This document shows, in pieces, positions 51,506 through 60,924 of a DNA stretch of 64,000 bases; the first letter of the stretch is position 1; each line of letters opens with the position of its first letter. The stretch is from Kaistella antarctica (GTDB taxonomy: Bacteria; Bacteroidota; Bacteroidia; Flavobacteriales; Weeksellaceae). A program made the position numbers and the translations under genes. The stretch covers positions 310,001 through 374,000 of the forward strand of contig NZ_FOIX01000001.1 in assembly GCF_900109615.1 (NCBI RefSeq). Reading direction: 5' to 3'. Below the pieces are notes generated by a model. That model saw only the letters and a program-made list of their open reading frames with translations, did no database searches and had not been told where the DNA came from.

Positions 51506-53671
51506 TTAAAACCAATGTCCTAGAATGACACTGAACATTCCTTGATTAATGCTTAAAGCACGGCTGTAATTTATTTTTATCTGACCAAAAGGTGATTTAT
51601 AACCCGCAGTAAGTCCTGCTGAAGATTGCGAAACATGAAATAGATTGTCGACTTTGATATCATTAAATAAGTTTGCAAATGAAAAATTAGCATCAGCAAA
51701 AAAGTTTTTGGTCAGCCTGAATTGCAGAGTACTGGAAGAAGTCAAGATATTTTGCGCTACTTCTTGACCAAAATTATACCCTTGAAAATCAACGAAATTT
51801 CCTAAATTTTGATCAAATATACCACCGAGCCTATAGTTATAGTAGGGACTTAAATTATCACCAATCGTAAATCCACCCACTAAACCGAGACGGTAGGTTA
51901 ACCAAGAAGTCAAGGGAAAATTGAGTTGTGTAGTAATTTTTGCCTGGAATGTTTTACCATCATCAAACTTATCCAAAATATCTAGAAGTTTTCCCTCAGC
52001 ATTTAATAGGAAACCTCTGGTGGGAAAACTACGATCATCTTGAGTGTCGCTTTTAATAAATGCATAGGCATTTACAAAATTTTGTGGATCGCCATAACCA
52101 CTATTTCCAGTTATTTTGGAATCAAAATAATCGTTGCTGAGTCCTATACCAACTGCATATTTATCTCTCCAAATAGATTGTATGAAGACTTCATTGCGAA
52201 ACCAATTCCATTTTTCATAAATGTTACCTGACGAATCTTTTAAGTCCAAGGACATTCCTGAAGCATATACGCCCAAGCCAGGGATATAGCCGTTATCAAT
52301 AAAATAATTGAAATAATACCGAGGTTGATCACCTACGACAATGTCGAGCGAAACGGTTGAGTTGCGGAAGAGAAGTCGCTTTGCTGTAACGTTTAGAAGC
52401 AAACCCGTTTTGAAAATTTCATCGTAATGCAAACCGAATTTCAAGAAGAATCTGGTATCATCTTCAGTGACGTTTAACTTTAAATAATTTTTATCATTTT
52501 CTTGAACGATATCGTAATTAATTAATCGGTAGTTATTAGTTGCATATAATTTATCAACCATTTTATTAATTCCGCCATAGGTCTGCAAAGAAGGAATTTT
52601 CAAGTTCATTTTACCTAAGACATAATTCTTTCTGAAGATATGATCATTTTCTAAGATTAAGCTATCAATTTTGTACACGTTAGAATAGATTGCATTCATA
52701 GGGGCACGCAGCAACTTATCGTCTTTTTTTGGTAGTAAAGAGAGGGTTTGCGCATATTTTTGCGCTTCTACATAGCCTGAATCCAAAATCGCTTTTTTAG
52801 AATCATAACTGGTAGCACCTGTGCCGTCTAGGTTCGGATGAATATTAATATCCGTATAATTATATTGATTTTTTGTTTCGTTCTGAATACCGAAATCAAT
52901 CACTTGATTTAAAATCGATATGGCAGATTGCAAATCTTTTCTATTGGATAAGCCCTGGCTCAAATCTACTCCAATCACAATATCGATTCCTTTATCTTTT
53001 AATGGTTTAGAAGGGTAATTGATGGTCATTGCCCCATCAATATACAACGAATCTCCAATCTTAACTGGATCCATTAACGAAGGAAAAGCAGAACTGGCCA
53101 TAATAGAACTTACCAAATCTCCCTCCTCGAACAATTTCATTTTTCCACTTTCAAGATTGGTAGCAACACACATAAAAGGAATGGGTAACTTCGAGAAATC
53201 AGTGATGGTAGAAACATTTTTAAAGAGTTCTTTCAACATATAAATGTTTTTCTGACCTGTAGATATTGCTTTTGGTAAAACGTTAATTTTTCCATCTTTT
53301 ATTGGAACCGTTAAAATATATTTATCAACAGATTTATTAAAGAAGGAAGTTTCTTGTCTTGTTTTTTCATTCGCAATGAGGGAATAAAAATCAGTATCCA
53401 TTACAATTTTTTCGATTTCTTTTCCTGTATAACCAGAGGCGTATAAACCTCCTACAATTGCTCCCATGCTGGTTCCAGAAATATAATCGACTTTTACTCC
53501 CAATGAATCGAGCACTTTCAAAACGCCAATGTGGGCAAATCCTTTCGCGCCGCCACCTGAAAGTGACAAACCAATTTTAGGATTGGGAGGTATTGTAAAT
53601 CCTTGTTTAAGCTGAGATTTTCCGTAGAAACTTAACAATAGCAGGAATAGGAGAGTGATGTATTTTTTCAT
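51506..53671 (-). CDS. Patatin-like phospholipase with BamA-type barrel
   Basis: The 721-residue protein has a signal peptide (MKKYITLLFLLLLSFYGKS). The patatin domain (about 30-320) holds the oxyanion loop SLSGGGAKGFAHIGVL, the nucleophile Ser68 in GTSMG and the DGA motif of the Ser-Asp dyad (SLYIDGAMTINYP). The C-terminal part (about 400-721) is a 16-strand BamA/surface-antigen-type barrel ending SVILGHWF. This resembles PlpD-type type V secretion, an autotransported lipase. Confidence 0.88.
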   Translation of the reverse strand: MKKYITLLFLLLLSFYGKSQLKQGFTIPPNPKIGLSLSGGGAKGFAHIGVLKVLDSLGVKVDYISGTSMGAIVGGLYASGYTGKEIEKIVMDTDFYSLIANEKTRQETSFFNKSVDKYILTVPIKDGKINVLPKAISTGQKNIYMLKELFKNVSTITDFSKLPIPFMCVATNLESGKMKLFEEGDLVSSIMASSAFPSLMDPVKIGDSLYIDGAMTINYPSKPLKDKGIDIVIGVDLSQGLSNRKDLQSAISILNQVIDFGIQNETKNQYNYTDINIHPNLDGTGATSYDSKKAILDSGYVEAQKYAQTLSLLPKKDDKLLRAPMNAIYSNVYKIDSLILENDHIFRKNYVLGKMNLKIPSLQTYGGINKMVDKLYATNNYRLINYDIVQENDKNYLKLNVTEDDTRFFLKFGLHYDEIFKTGLLLNVTAKRLLFRNSTVSLDIVVGDQPRYYFNYFIDNGYIPGLGVYASGMSLDLKDSSGNIYEKWNWFRNEVFIQSIWRDKYAVGIGLSNDYFDSKITGNSGYGDPQNFVNAYAFIKSDTQDDRSFPTRGFLLNAEGKLLDILDKFDDGKTFQAKITTQLNFPLTSWLTYRLGLVGGFTIGDNLSPYYNYRLGGIFDQNLGNFVDFQGYNFGQEVAQNILTSSSTLQFRLTKNFFADANFSFANLFNDIKVDNLFHVSQSSAGLTAGYKSPFGQIKINYSRALSINQGMFSVILGHWF

Positions 53672-56116
53672 TTAATCTTTGATATATATTCGTTTAACGC
53701 GTCTCGAGATGGATGTTAAAACTTCGTAAGAAATTGTATTACAATAACATGCGAAATCTTCAAGAGATGGATTTGAGTTGAAAATAATTACCTCTTCTCC
53801 TTCTTTTGCAGGAGAATCACCGATGTCAATCATCATCATATCCATGCAAACATTGCCTACAATCGGATAAAGTTCTTTTCTAATGCCCAAAAAACCAACA
53901 TTATTTCCAATTAATCTCGGTATTCCGTCTGCATAACCAACGGGAATCGTTGCAATTCTAGTATTTTTATTTGCTTTGAATTTGCGGTTATAGCCAACTG
54001 AATCGCCTATCTCAATTGGTGATATTTGAGAAATTACGGTTTTGAAAGTAACTGCGCTTTTCAGTTGTTTTTTGATTTCGGAACTTGCAGATACACCAAC
54101 CATTCCAATACCGATTCTTACCATATCAAATTGGTGGTCGGCGAAATTTGTAATTCCTGAGGTGTTGAGAATATGCCGAATCGGTTGATCTGGTAAACCC
54201 TCAATAAGTATTTCGGAACTGTTTCCAAAGGTTTCGATCTGTTGCAAAGTGTAATCTCGTTCCGATTCATCATCAGACGAAGATAGATGACTAAAGATAG
54301 AAATGACTTTTACATTCATTGAACGCAACTTTTCAATAAGTTCCTGCAATTCTTCTGTCTTAAAACCGAGACGATTCATCCCTGTTTCTAGTTTGATATG
54401 AATTGGGTATCGATGCTGAATTCCTTTTTGAGTAAGTTTTTCATTAAATAATTCCAGCACGCGAAAACTATAAATTTCTGGCTCTAGATTATAATCGATG
54501 ATGATGTTGTAGCTGTGTTGCTCAGGATTCATCACCATGATTGGTGTCGTAATTCCGTTTTTTCTTAAATCTACGCCTTCATCTGCGTACGCGACGCCTA
54601 AATAATCAATGTGATGATGTTGTAGGAACTCAGCAATTTCATAGCCACCTAACCCATAAGAGTATGCTTTTACCATCGCCATCATTTTGGTTTTCGGTTT
54701 GAGCAAGGCTTTATGAACATTAATGTTATGGAGAATAGAATTCAGATTTACTTCTAAAACGGTATCGTGTTTTTGTAATTCTAAATAAGATTTTACTTTA
54801 TCAATTTCAAACTTTCTAGCACCTTTTAGCAATATGAGATTATCTTCGATTTGATTAAGATTAACGCTTTCAATGAGTTCTGTCGTGTTACTGAAAGTAA
54901 ATGTTGTCGCGGTAAAAAGGCCTTCCAATTTGGTGATTTCATCACCAATCAGAAATACCGTCTTGAAATTCTGCTCATTAGTTATTGCCGCTACTTCTTG
55001 ATATAATCGATCTGAATCTTTCCCTTCTACAAAATCGGTCAGGATCAAAGTTTTATGTGGTCTGTTATATTCGTTAATATTTTGAAAAGCTATTTTTAAA
55101 GAATCTAAGTCGAGATTAAAGGAATCATTAATTATCAAATTGTTCCGAATCCCATTAACACTTTCTAACCGCATTTCTACAGATTTTAAAGAGTTCAGTT
55201 TCTCTACAATTATTGAATTTTCAATACCAAACTCCTTTAAAACACAAACAACACACAAAGCATTACTAATGGTTGCCTCGTCTCTCTGGTGAATCGGCAC
55301 CGAAAATTCCTCCTCGAAATATTGAATAATAACGCCTTGTGATTTATTCTTCCAATCATTTTTAATAGACACATTATTGGTACTATTAAACCCGAATGAT
55401 ATTAAATTTTTAACTGAATAGGCATCGGCTAACTTTTTGCAAACCAAATCACTATCACCATTAAAAATGATGGTTTTAGAATTTACGAATAATTTTATTT
55501 TTTCATCAATCAACTCATCAACGTACTCGAAATTTGAAGAATGAGCAGATCCGATGTGCGTAAGAATACCAACTTCTGGAGAAAAAATATGCTCAAGCAA
55601 CTCCATCTCTTTTGGTTTTGAAATTCCTACTTCAAAAATTCCCAATTGATGTTTTTTATTAATCTCAAGCAAAGAAATCGGAAGTCCCAATTGCGAATTG
55701 AAACTCTTGGGACTTTTCACCGTAGCGTAATCATGAAACAAAGATTGATACAGCCATTCTTTTACGATCGTTTTACCATTGCTACCCGTAATTCCAATGG
55801 TTTTAAGCTGGAATTGCTGTAGATGGTATTTCGCGATTTGTTGAAGAAATTGAATTGAATTACGAACGATGATCCAAGTAATATTTTCATATTGCGGGTG
55901 ATAATGTTCAGAAATAATAATGTTAATTCCTTTATCAATCGCCGACTGAATATATTTTTCGCCCGAATTTTTCGAGGTATTAATTGCTAGAAAAGCCGAG
56001 TTCGCCTCCGAAAATATGGTCCTGCTGTCGTAGGCGATATTTTTAACTTCTGCAGTTTCATCACCAATTAATTGGGAATTTGTAATTTCTGCAATTTGTT
56101 TGGTGGTGTAATTCAT
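53672..56116 (-). CDS. Bifunctional MurF ligase/alanine racemase
   Basis: The 814-residue fusion is characteristic of Bacteroidota. The N-terminal MurF (about 1-450) adds D-Ala-D-Ala to UDP-MurNAc-tripeptide: ATP loop GITGSNGKTIVKEW and GIFEVGISKPKEMELL. The C-terminal alanine racemase (about 455-814) has the PLP lysine in MAMVKAYSYGLG and the catalytic-Tyr region SVGYNRKF. The first supplies the peptide end and the second its D-Ala. It overlaps tdk by 4 bp. Confidence 0.95.
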   Translation of the reverse strand: MNYTTKQIAEITNSQLIGDETAEVKNIAYDSRTIFSEANSAFLAINTSKNSGEKYIQSAIDKGINIIISEHYHPQYENITWIIVRNSIQFLQQIAKYHLQQFQLKTIGITGSNGKTIVKEWLYQSLFHDYATVKSPKSFNSQLGLPISLLEINKKHQLGIFEVGISKPKEMELLEHIFSPEVGILTHIGSAHSSNFEYVDELIDEKIKLFVNSKTIIFNGDSDLVCKKLADAYSVKNLISFGFNSTNNVSIKNDWKNKSQGVIIQYFEEEFSVPIHQRDEATISNALCVVCVLKEFGIENSIIVEKLNSLKSVEMRLESVNGIRNNLIINDSFNLDLDSLKIAFQNINEYNRPHKTLILTDFVEGKDSDRLYQEVAAITNEQNFKTVFLIGDEITKLEGLFTATTFTFSNTTELIESVNLNQIEDNLILLKGARKFEIDKVKSYLELQKHDTVLEVNLNSILHNINVHKALLKPKTKMMAMVKAYSYGLGGYEIAEFLQHHHIDYLGVAYADEGVDLRKNGITTPIMVMNPEQHSYNIIIDYNLEPEIYSFRVLELFNEKLTQKGIQHRYPIHIKLETGMNRLGFKTEELQELIEKLRSMNVKVISIFSHLSSSDDESERDYTLQQIETFGNSSEILIEGLPDQPIRHILNTSGITNFADHQFDMVRIGIGMVGVSASSEIKKQLKSAVTFKTVISQISPIEIGDSVGYNRKFKANKNTRIATIPVGYADGIPRLIGNNVGFLGIRKELYPIVGNVCMDMMMIDIGDSPAKEGEEVIIFNSNPSLEDFACYCNTISYEVLTSISRRVKRIYIKD

Positions 56117-56703
56117 TTACGATCGTTGATCAGAAATTCATCATTGAAAACTCTTCTACTCACGGCTTCATAACTGTCTGTTTCTCCTAACTGCACCAAA
56201 TCAGTATTGGCTGATGTTCTCATTGAATGGTTCGCGAGGTTTCCCGTTCTCTTACAAATAGCGTGCACTTTCGTAACGTATTCTGCAGTGGCCATTAAAT
56301 TGGGTATGGGTCCAAAAGGGCGGCCCATAAAATCCATATCCAAGCCTGCAATTACTACTCGTATTCCGCTATTGGCGAGTTTATTAGCTACCTCTACAAT
56401 GCTTTCATCAAAAAACTGCGCTTCATCAATTCCGACTACATCGCAATTAGATCCTAAAAGTAAAATTTCACTGGGGTTTTCCACAGGAGTGCTGCGGATT
56501 TTATTTTGATTGTGAGAAACAACTTCTTCATCAGCATATCTGGTATCCAATTTTGGTTTAAAGATTTCCACGTTTTGTCCTGCCATTTCTGCACGTCTCA
56601 AACGACGGATCAACTCTTCAGTTTTCCCCGAAAACATCGACCCGCAGATAACCTCCATCCAGCCGCTTTGTTTTGCGTGATTTATTGTATTTTCTAAAAA
56701 CAT
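56113..56703 (-). CDS. tdk: Thymidine kinase
   Basis: The 196-residue type II thymidine kinase has P-loop GSMFSGKTEELIRRLRRAE, the catalytic DEAQFFDESIVEVANKLA and the thymidine-binding lasso near the C-terminus. The zinc site is reduced: only one Cys is visible in HAICKRTGN. It is first in a pair with murF-alr (ATGA overlap). Confidence 0.93.
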   Translation of the reverse strand: MFLENTINHAKQSGWMEVICGSMFSGKTEELIRRLRRAEMAGQNVEIFKPKLDTRYADEEVVSHNQNKIRSTPVENPSEILLLGSNCDVVGIDEAQFFDESIVEVANKLANSGIRVVIAGLDMDFMGRPFGPIPNLMATAEYVTKVHAICKRTGNLANHSMRTSANTDLVQLGETDSYEAVSRRVFNDEFLINDRK

Positions 56704-56764
56704 TTGTTAATTTAGCCGTAAGATTTAAAAAATCAAAATTACGGAAATATAATAAGAATCTAAT

Positions 56765-57787
56765 ATGCAAAATCTTCAAGATATACACGACAAAATTTTT
56801 TTTGAAACCAAAAGTATTCTCGAAACATTGTGTAAAATTAATTCAAAGGACGAGCTTCTTTCCAGACAAGATTTATTCGCCGAACTAACTGATCGAATTG
56901 CCTTTTTACGAATTTTAGAAAAAAACGAGGATCAATTCTCTCTTATGCTGAAAGGTGGAAATATAGAGCAGTTCAATGATGATAACCTCACTCTAGATGA
57001 AAGTGCGGAACAGGTAGCGTTCAATGGAAATGATTTCAAAGAGAATTTGGTTGAAGAAGAAGTAATCTTCACCAATGATTTAAACGATTTTGAGGAAGAA
57101 ATTCAAACTGAAGAAAAGTATGCTACTTCAATGGTAGAGGATAACGACGATTTAGAATCGAATGAAATCCAAAACGGTTCTATTTCAGAATCAGATCTGT
57201 CGCCAGAGGATGAAATTCCTTTAATTATCGAGCAAGAGGAATCTGATTACGCCCAAAGAGTTGCCCAGAAAGAAAGAGATCTAGAGGAATTGGAAGAACG
57301 CAGACGTAAAATCGTTGAAATTACCAAGCCTGATGTCTTACCTGCGGAATCAGATATAATTCCTGAACAGAAAGCAGATGCGCTACCCGAGCATCTCGAG
57401 AAAAAATTTAAATTGGCCAATATAAAAGGGTTAAGAGTTGTGCAACATTTGTTTGATAATGATCCTTTGGAAGACGAAAAAGAACAAGAAAAACCAAAAC
57501 CTGAGCTTGGAAGTCTTTTGAAAGCTAATGTGCGCACTGATTTTATGGAAGCCGAAAGAAAGAAACCTGAATTTAGGCTTGATCTAAATGACAAGGTTGC
57601 CTTTACCAAAAGCTTATTTGCTGGTGATGCGGACGAATTGAAATTAACCATCGACAAATTAAATAGCTTTAGCAATCTGGAAGACGCGAAGAATTATCTG
57701 AGCGAAGTTTATTACCGAAAAGATTGGGCTAAAGCCGACGAATACGCACAACGACTTTGGAACTTGGTAGAAAATAAGTTCATGTAA
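56765..57787 (+). CDS. Conserved acidic protein of unknown function
   Basis: The 340-residue cytoplasmic protein has an N-terminal helical part (LQDIHDKIFFETKSILETLCKI), a long low-complexity acidic middle (about 90-200, rich in Glu, Asp and Asn), and a C-terminal helical domain (DLNDKVAFTKSLFAGDADELKLTIDKLNSFSNLEDAKNYLSEVYYRKDWAKADEYAQRLWNLVENKF). I do not recognise a characterised family. It is transcribed divergently from tdk and lies 12 bp upstream of a MurC-like ligase. Confidence 0.7.
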   Translation: MQNLQDIHDKIFFETKSILETLCKINSKDELLSRQDLFAELTDRIAFLRILEKNEDQFSLMLKGGNIEQFNDDNLTLDESAEQVAFNGNDFKENLVEEEVIFTNDLNDFEEEIQTEEKYATSMVEDNDDLESNEIQNGSISESDLSPEDEIPLIIEQEESDYAQRVAQKERDLEELEERRRKIVEITKPDVLPAESDIIPEQKADALPEHLEKKFKLANIKGLRVVQHLFDNDPLEDEKEQEKPKPELGSLLKANVRTDFMEAERKKPEFRLDLNDKVAFTKSLFAGDADELKLTIDKLNSFSNLEDAKNYLSEVYYRKDWAKADEYAQRLWNLVENKFM

Positions 57788-57799
57788 ACTCTGAAATAT

Positions 57800-59179
57800 A
57801 TGATGATTAGAAATATAGAAGATTTCCAAAACGTTTTTTTTATCGGAGTAGCAGGAGTCGGAATGAGTGCAATCGCACAGTATCTACAAGGAATTGGAAA
57901 GCAAGTTTCTGGCAGTGACCGATATTTTCATCCTAATGAATATAACAAAACCAAAGATCAATTAGAAAGCGAAGGAATCAAATGTTTTCTTCAAGATGGC
58001 AGCGGAATTAATAAGTATACAGATTTAATTGTAGTTTCGACTGCGATCGAAGATACGGTTTACGAAGTTCAAAAAGCCAAAGAACTTGGAATTTCAATTA
58101 TTAAACGGAGCGAGCTTTTATCAACTATTGCGAAAAGTAAAAAGACCATTGCCGTGGCCGGAACTTCTGGTAAATCCACTTCTTCTGCCATGCTTTATCA
58201 AATTCTATTGGATGCTAATTTTGAACCTAGTATTATTTCTGGTGCCGGATTAACAAGCATTATTAAACAAGGAAAGATTGGGAATGCTGCCGTAGGAAGA
58301 GGCGAGTGGTTAATCATCGAAGCAGATGAAAGTGATGGTTCCGTTGTTCAATATGAACCCGAAATAGGCTTGCTTTTAAATATTGACAAAGATCACCAGG
58401 AAATTGACGAATTAATAGAGCTATTTACTATTTTTAAAAACAATACGCAGAGCCTATTCATTGTTAATCAATCAAATGCACTAGCCAAATCATTGTCAGC
58501 TGATGCTAAAAACGATTTTGGATTTGAAGATTTCGCTGCAGGTTATTCAGCCGTAAATTTCAAACAAGATGGCCTTTCGTTAACTTTTGAAGTTTTGAAT
58601 CAGCATTTTCAAATGAATTCTTTGGGCCAACATTCCGTTGAAAATGCTACCGCCGCAATTGCTGTGGCTCATCAAATCGGAATTGACCTTAAGACCTGTG
58701 CTGAAAGTTTAGAAGCCTACGAAGGAATTTACCGACGACATCAAATTTTAGGTAAAAAACATGGAGTTTGGGTAATTGATGATTATGCACATAATCCTGC
58801 CAAATGTGCAGCTTCAATTAAAGCCTGCCAACCTCTAGCGAAAAAAGTAATTGCCTGGTTTCAACCACATGGGTATAAGCCAACGAGATTTTTAAAAGAT
58901 GATTTTATTCAAGAGATTGCTGATGCATTGCGACCTCAAGATGAAATCTGGATGAGCGAAATTTTCTACGCTGGCGGAACTGCGGTGAAAGATATTTCAG
59001 CCAATGAATTAGTAGAAGGAATTAAAGCTAAAGGTAAAAACGCCCATTTCGTTGAAGATCGAAATGATTTATTACAAGCATTGCGGCCTGAATTAAAAGA
59101 AGGTACAGTTTTATTGCTCATGGGCGCCCGCGATCCCAGCTTAGAAACTTTTTGCAAAAATCTTTATGAAAATTTATAA
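57800..59179 (+). CDS. MurC-like Mur ligase
   Basis: The 459-residue Mur ligase has the MurC/Mpl-type N-terminus VFFIGVAGVGMSAIAQYLQGIGKQVSGSDR, ATP loop AVAGTSGKSTSSAML, EADESDG and the C-terminal DDYAHNPAKCAASIKA. This is MurC pattern rather than the Mpl pattern I know from Flavobacteriia. It lies outside any dcw cluster, so it may be a second MurC-type enzyme. It is followed by rsmI with no gap. Confidence 0.8.
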   Translation: MMIRNIEDFQNVFFIGVAGVGMSAIAQYLQGIGKQVSGSDRYFHPNEYNKTKDQLESEGIKCFLQDGSGINKYTDLIVVSTAIEDTVYEVQKAKELGISIIKRSELLSTIAKSKKTIAVAGTSGKSTSSAMLYQILLDANFEPSIISGAGLTSIIKQGKIGNAAVGRGEWLIIEADESDGSVVQYEPEIGLLLNIDKDHQEIDELIELFTIFKNNTQSLFIVNQSNALAKSLSADAKNDFGFEDFAAGYSAVNFKQDGLSLTFEVLNQHFQMNSLGQHSVENATAAIAVAHQIGIDLKTCAESLEAYEGIYRRHQILGKKHGVWVIDDYAHNPAKCAASIKACQPLAKKVIAWFQPHGYKPTRFLKDDFIQEIADALRPQDEIWMSEIFYAGGTAVKDISANELVEGIKAKGKNAHFVEDRNDLLQALRPELKEGTVLLLMGARDPSLETFCKNLYENL

Positions 59180-59914
59180 ATGAGTGGAATCCTATATTTT
59201 GTCCCAACACCAGTTGGAAATTTAGAAGACATTACTTTCAGAGCGGTAAAAATTCTGAAAGAAGTCGATTATATTTTATGTGAAGATACCCGAACTTCAG
59301 GTTTTCTTTTGAAACACTATGAAATATCTAAACCATTAAAATCCTACCACTTACACAATGAGCATCAAAGCACTCAAAAAGTAATTGATGATTTAAAAAA
59401 CGGCCAAAATATCGCCATCATTACAGATGCTGGCACTCCTGGAATTTCGGATCCGGGTTATCTTTTGGCGAAGGCTATTTCTGATGCGAATTTAGAAATG
59501 CAATGTTTGCCTGGCGCAACAGCGTTTGTTCCCGCCTTAGTAGTTTCAGGTTTGCCCAATAACGAATTTTTATTTGCTGGATTTTTACCTCAAAAAAAAG
59601 GGCGACAAACCAAGCTTAAACAATTGGCGGAAGAAAAAAGAACCGTTATTATTTATGAAAGTCCGCACAAGATCAATACTACTTTAGAACAGATTAAAGA
59701 ATTTTTTGGTGAGGAAACCAAAGTGAGTCTAAGCCGCGAAATTTCAAAAAAGTTTGAAGAAACTAAAAGAGGAACAATCAATGAGTTAATTGACTTCTCC
59801 AAAAGCAAAACTTTAAAAGGTGAAATTGTTTTGGTTATCAATAATGTCGATAATAAGGAAGTTGATGAGGAAAAACCTTTGTCTAAAAATAAATACAAAA
59901 ACGTAGAAAAATAG
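59180..59914 (+). CDS. rsmI: 16S rRNA (cytidine1402-2'-O)-methyltransferase
   Basis: SAM-dependent tetrapyrrole-methylase-fold enzyme. The 244 residues include LYFVPTPVGNLEDITFRAVKIL, CEDTRTSGFLLKHY, AIITDAGTPGISDPGYLLA, and LPGATAFVPALVVSGLPNNEFLFAGFLPQKKG. The C-terminal extension is Lys/Glu-rich. It begins one base after the MurC-like stop codon. Confidence 0.95.
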   Translation: MSGILYFVPTPVGNLEDITFRAVKILKEVDYILCEDTRTSGFLLKHYEISKPLKSYHLHNEHQSTQKVIDDLKNGQNIAIITDAGTPGISDPGYLLAKAISDANLEMQCLPGATAFVPALVVSGLPNNEFLFAGFLPQKKGRQTKLKQLAEEKRTVIIYESPHKINTTLEQIKEFFGEETKVSLSREISKKFEETKRGTINELIDFSKSKTLKGEIVLVINNVDNKEVDEEKPLSKNKYKNVEK

Positions 59915-59922
59915 AATATACT

Positions 59923-60666
59923 ATGGGATTATTAGAAGGAAAAGTTGCTTTAATTACCGGTGCAACACGGGGAATCGGAAAGGGAATTGCGGAGGTTTTC
60001 GCCAAAGAAGGAGCACACGTTGCCTTCACTTACGCAGGTTCTGTGGATAAAGCTAAAGCCTTAGAGGAAGAATTAGGAAAAATTACGAAAGTGAAATCAT
60101 ATCAATCCGACGCTTCAGATTATGAGGCGGCCCAGAAATTAGCAGCAGATGTTATCGCGGACTTCGGTAAAATTGATATTCTTATTAATAACGCTGGAAT
60201 TACCAAAGATAATTTAATGCTCAGAATGTCCAAAGAAGATTGGGATACCATCATTAATGTTAATTTAAACTCTGTATTTAACTTGACTAAAGCGGTAATT
60301 AAACCTATGATGAAAGCAAGATCAGGCTCAATTATCAATATGACTTCCGTTGTCGGAATCAAAGGAAATGCAGGTCAGGCGAATTATGCGGCATCGAAAG
60401 CGGGTGTCATTGGTTTCTCGAAATCAATCGCGCTTGAGTTAGGTTCCCGAAACATTCGGTGCAATGCCATCGCTCCAGGATTTATTGAGACCGAAATGAC
60501 TGCAGCTTTAGACGAGAAAACAGTTCAAGGTTGGAGGGACGCAATTCCTCTAAAACGAGGCGGTCAGCCGGAAGATGTGGCCAATGCCTGTGTGTTCTTG
60601 GCCAGCGACATGTCAACTTACATCAGCGGTCAAGTGCTGAATGTTGATGGCGGAATGTTGACTTAG
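59923..60666 (+). CDS. fabG: 3-oxoacyl-[ACP] reductase FabG
   Basis: Reduces the beta-keto group in fatty-acid elongation. The 247-residue SDR has GATRGIGKGIAEVFAKEG, NNAGITKDNLMLRM, SVVGIKGNAGQANYAASKAG (Ser-Tyr-Lys) and the FabG-type GFIETEMTAAL followed by YISGQVLNVDGGM. It ends the run from the acidic unknown gene (56765). The 3' region holds copy D of the repeat. Confidence 0.93.
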   Translation: MGLLEGKVALITGATRGIGKGIAEVFAKEGAHVAFTYAGSVDKAKALEEELGKITKVKSYQSDASDYEAAQKLAADVIADFGKIDILINNAGITKDNLMLRMSKEDWDTIINVNLNSVFNLTKAVIKPMMKARSGSIINMTSVVGIKGNAGQANYAASKAGVIGFSKSIALELGSRNIRCNAIAPGFIETEMTAALDEKTVQGWRDAIPLKRGGQPEDVANACVFLASDMSTYISGQVLNVDGGMLT

Positions 60667-60701
60667 ATTCTTAAGGAGCAAAAAGATTTATATCTATCCT
60701 C

Positions 60702-60780
60702 AAAAGCGGTCCCGCTTTCCACTATATCTTTTGCAATCGCTATCGCGATCGTAAAAGGATACCGCTCCAATCGCGGCTAC
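60702..60780 (-). repeat. Intergenic repeat, copy D
   Basis: Read on the minus strand: AGCCGCGATTGGAGCGGTAT, CCTTTT, a core with a small self-complementary CGATCGCGATAGCG-type hairpin, AAAAG, then AGTGGAAAGCGGGACC. The same layout as copy C. It lies 3' of fabG and antisense to it. Confidence 0.65.
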
Positions 60781-60797
60781 AACAAAAATCATTTCAT

Positions 60798-60832
60798 CTT
60801 ACTAACAATTTTACCAACCAATTGTTAGTAAG
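60798..60832. promoter_or_regulatory. 13-bp inverted repeat, candidate operator of the egt operon
   Basis: CTTACTAACAATT (60798-60810) and AATTGTTAGTAAG (60820-60832) are perfect arms with a 9-base spacer. A further partial copy CTTACTAATT follows at 60837-60846. The right arm contains the TTG of the candidate promoter, so a bound regulator could block it. Confidence 0.6.
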
Positions 60833-60848
60833 ATTTCTTACTAATTTG
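60822..60848 (+). promoter_or_regulatory. Candidate promoter of the egt operon
   Basis: TTG (60822-60824), a 17-base spacer and TAATTTG (60842-60848), one base short of TAnnTTTG. The start codon is 77 bases downstream. Confidence 0.4.
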
Positions 60849-60924
60849 CACAGAATAGTTGATAATTTTTCAATTGCGGAATATTATTTGTATTCTTCTA
60901 AACTTATAATTGATCCTAATTGTT

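Noticed and set aside
60667-60797. A small RNA gene after fabG
   Set aside because: The structure seen is explained by repeat copy D; no independent promoter and terminator pair was found.
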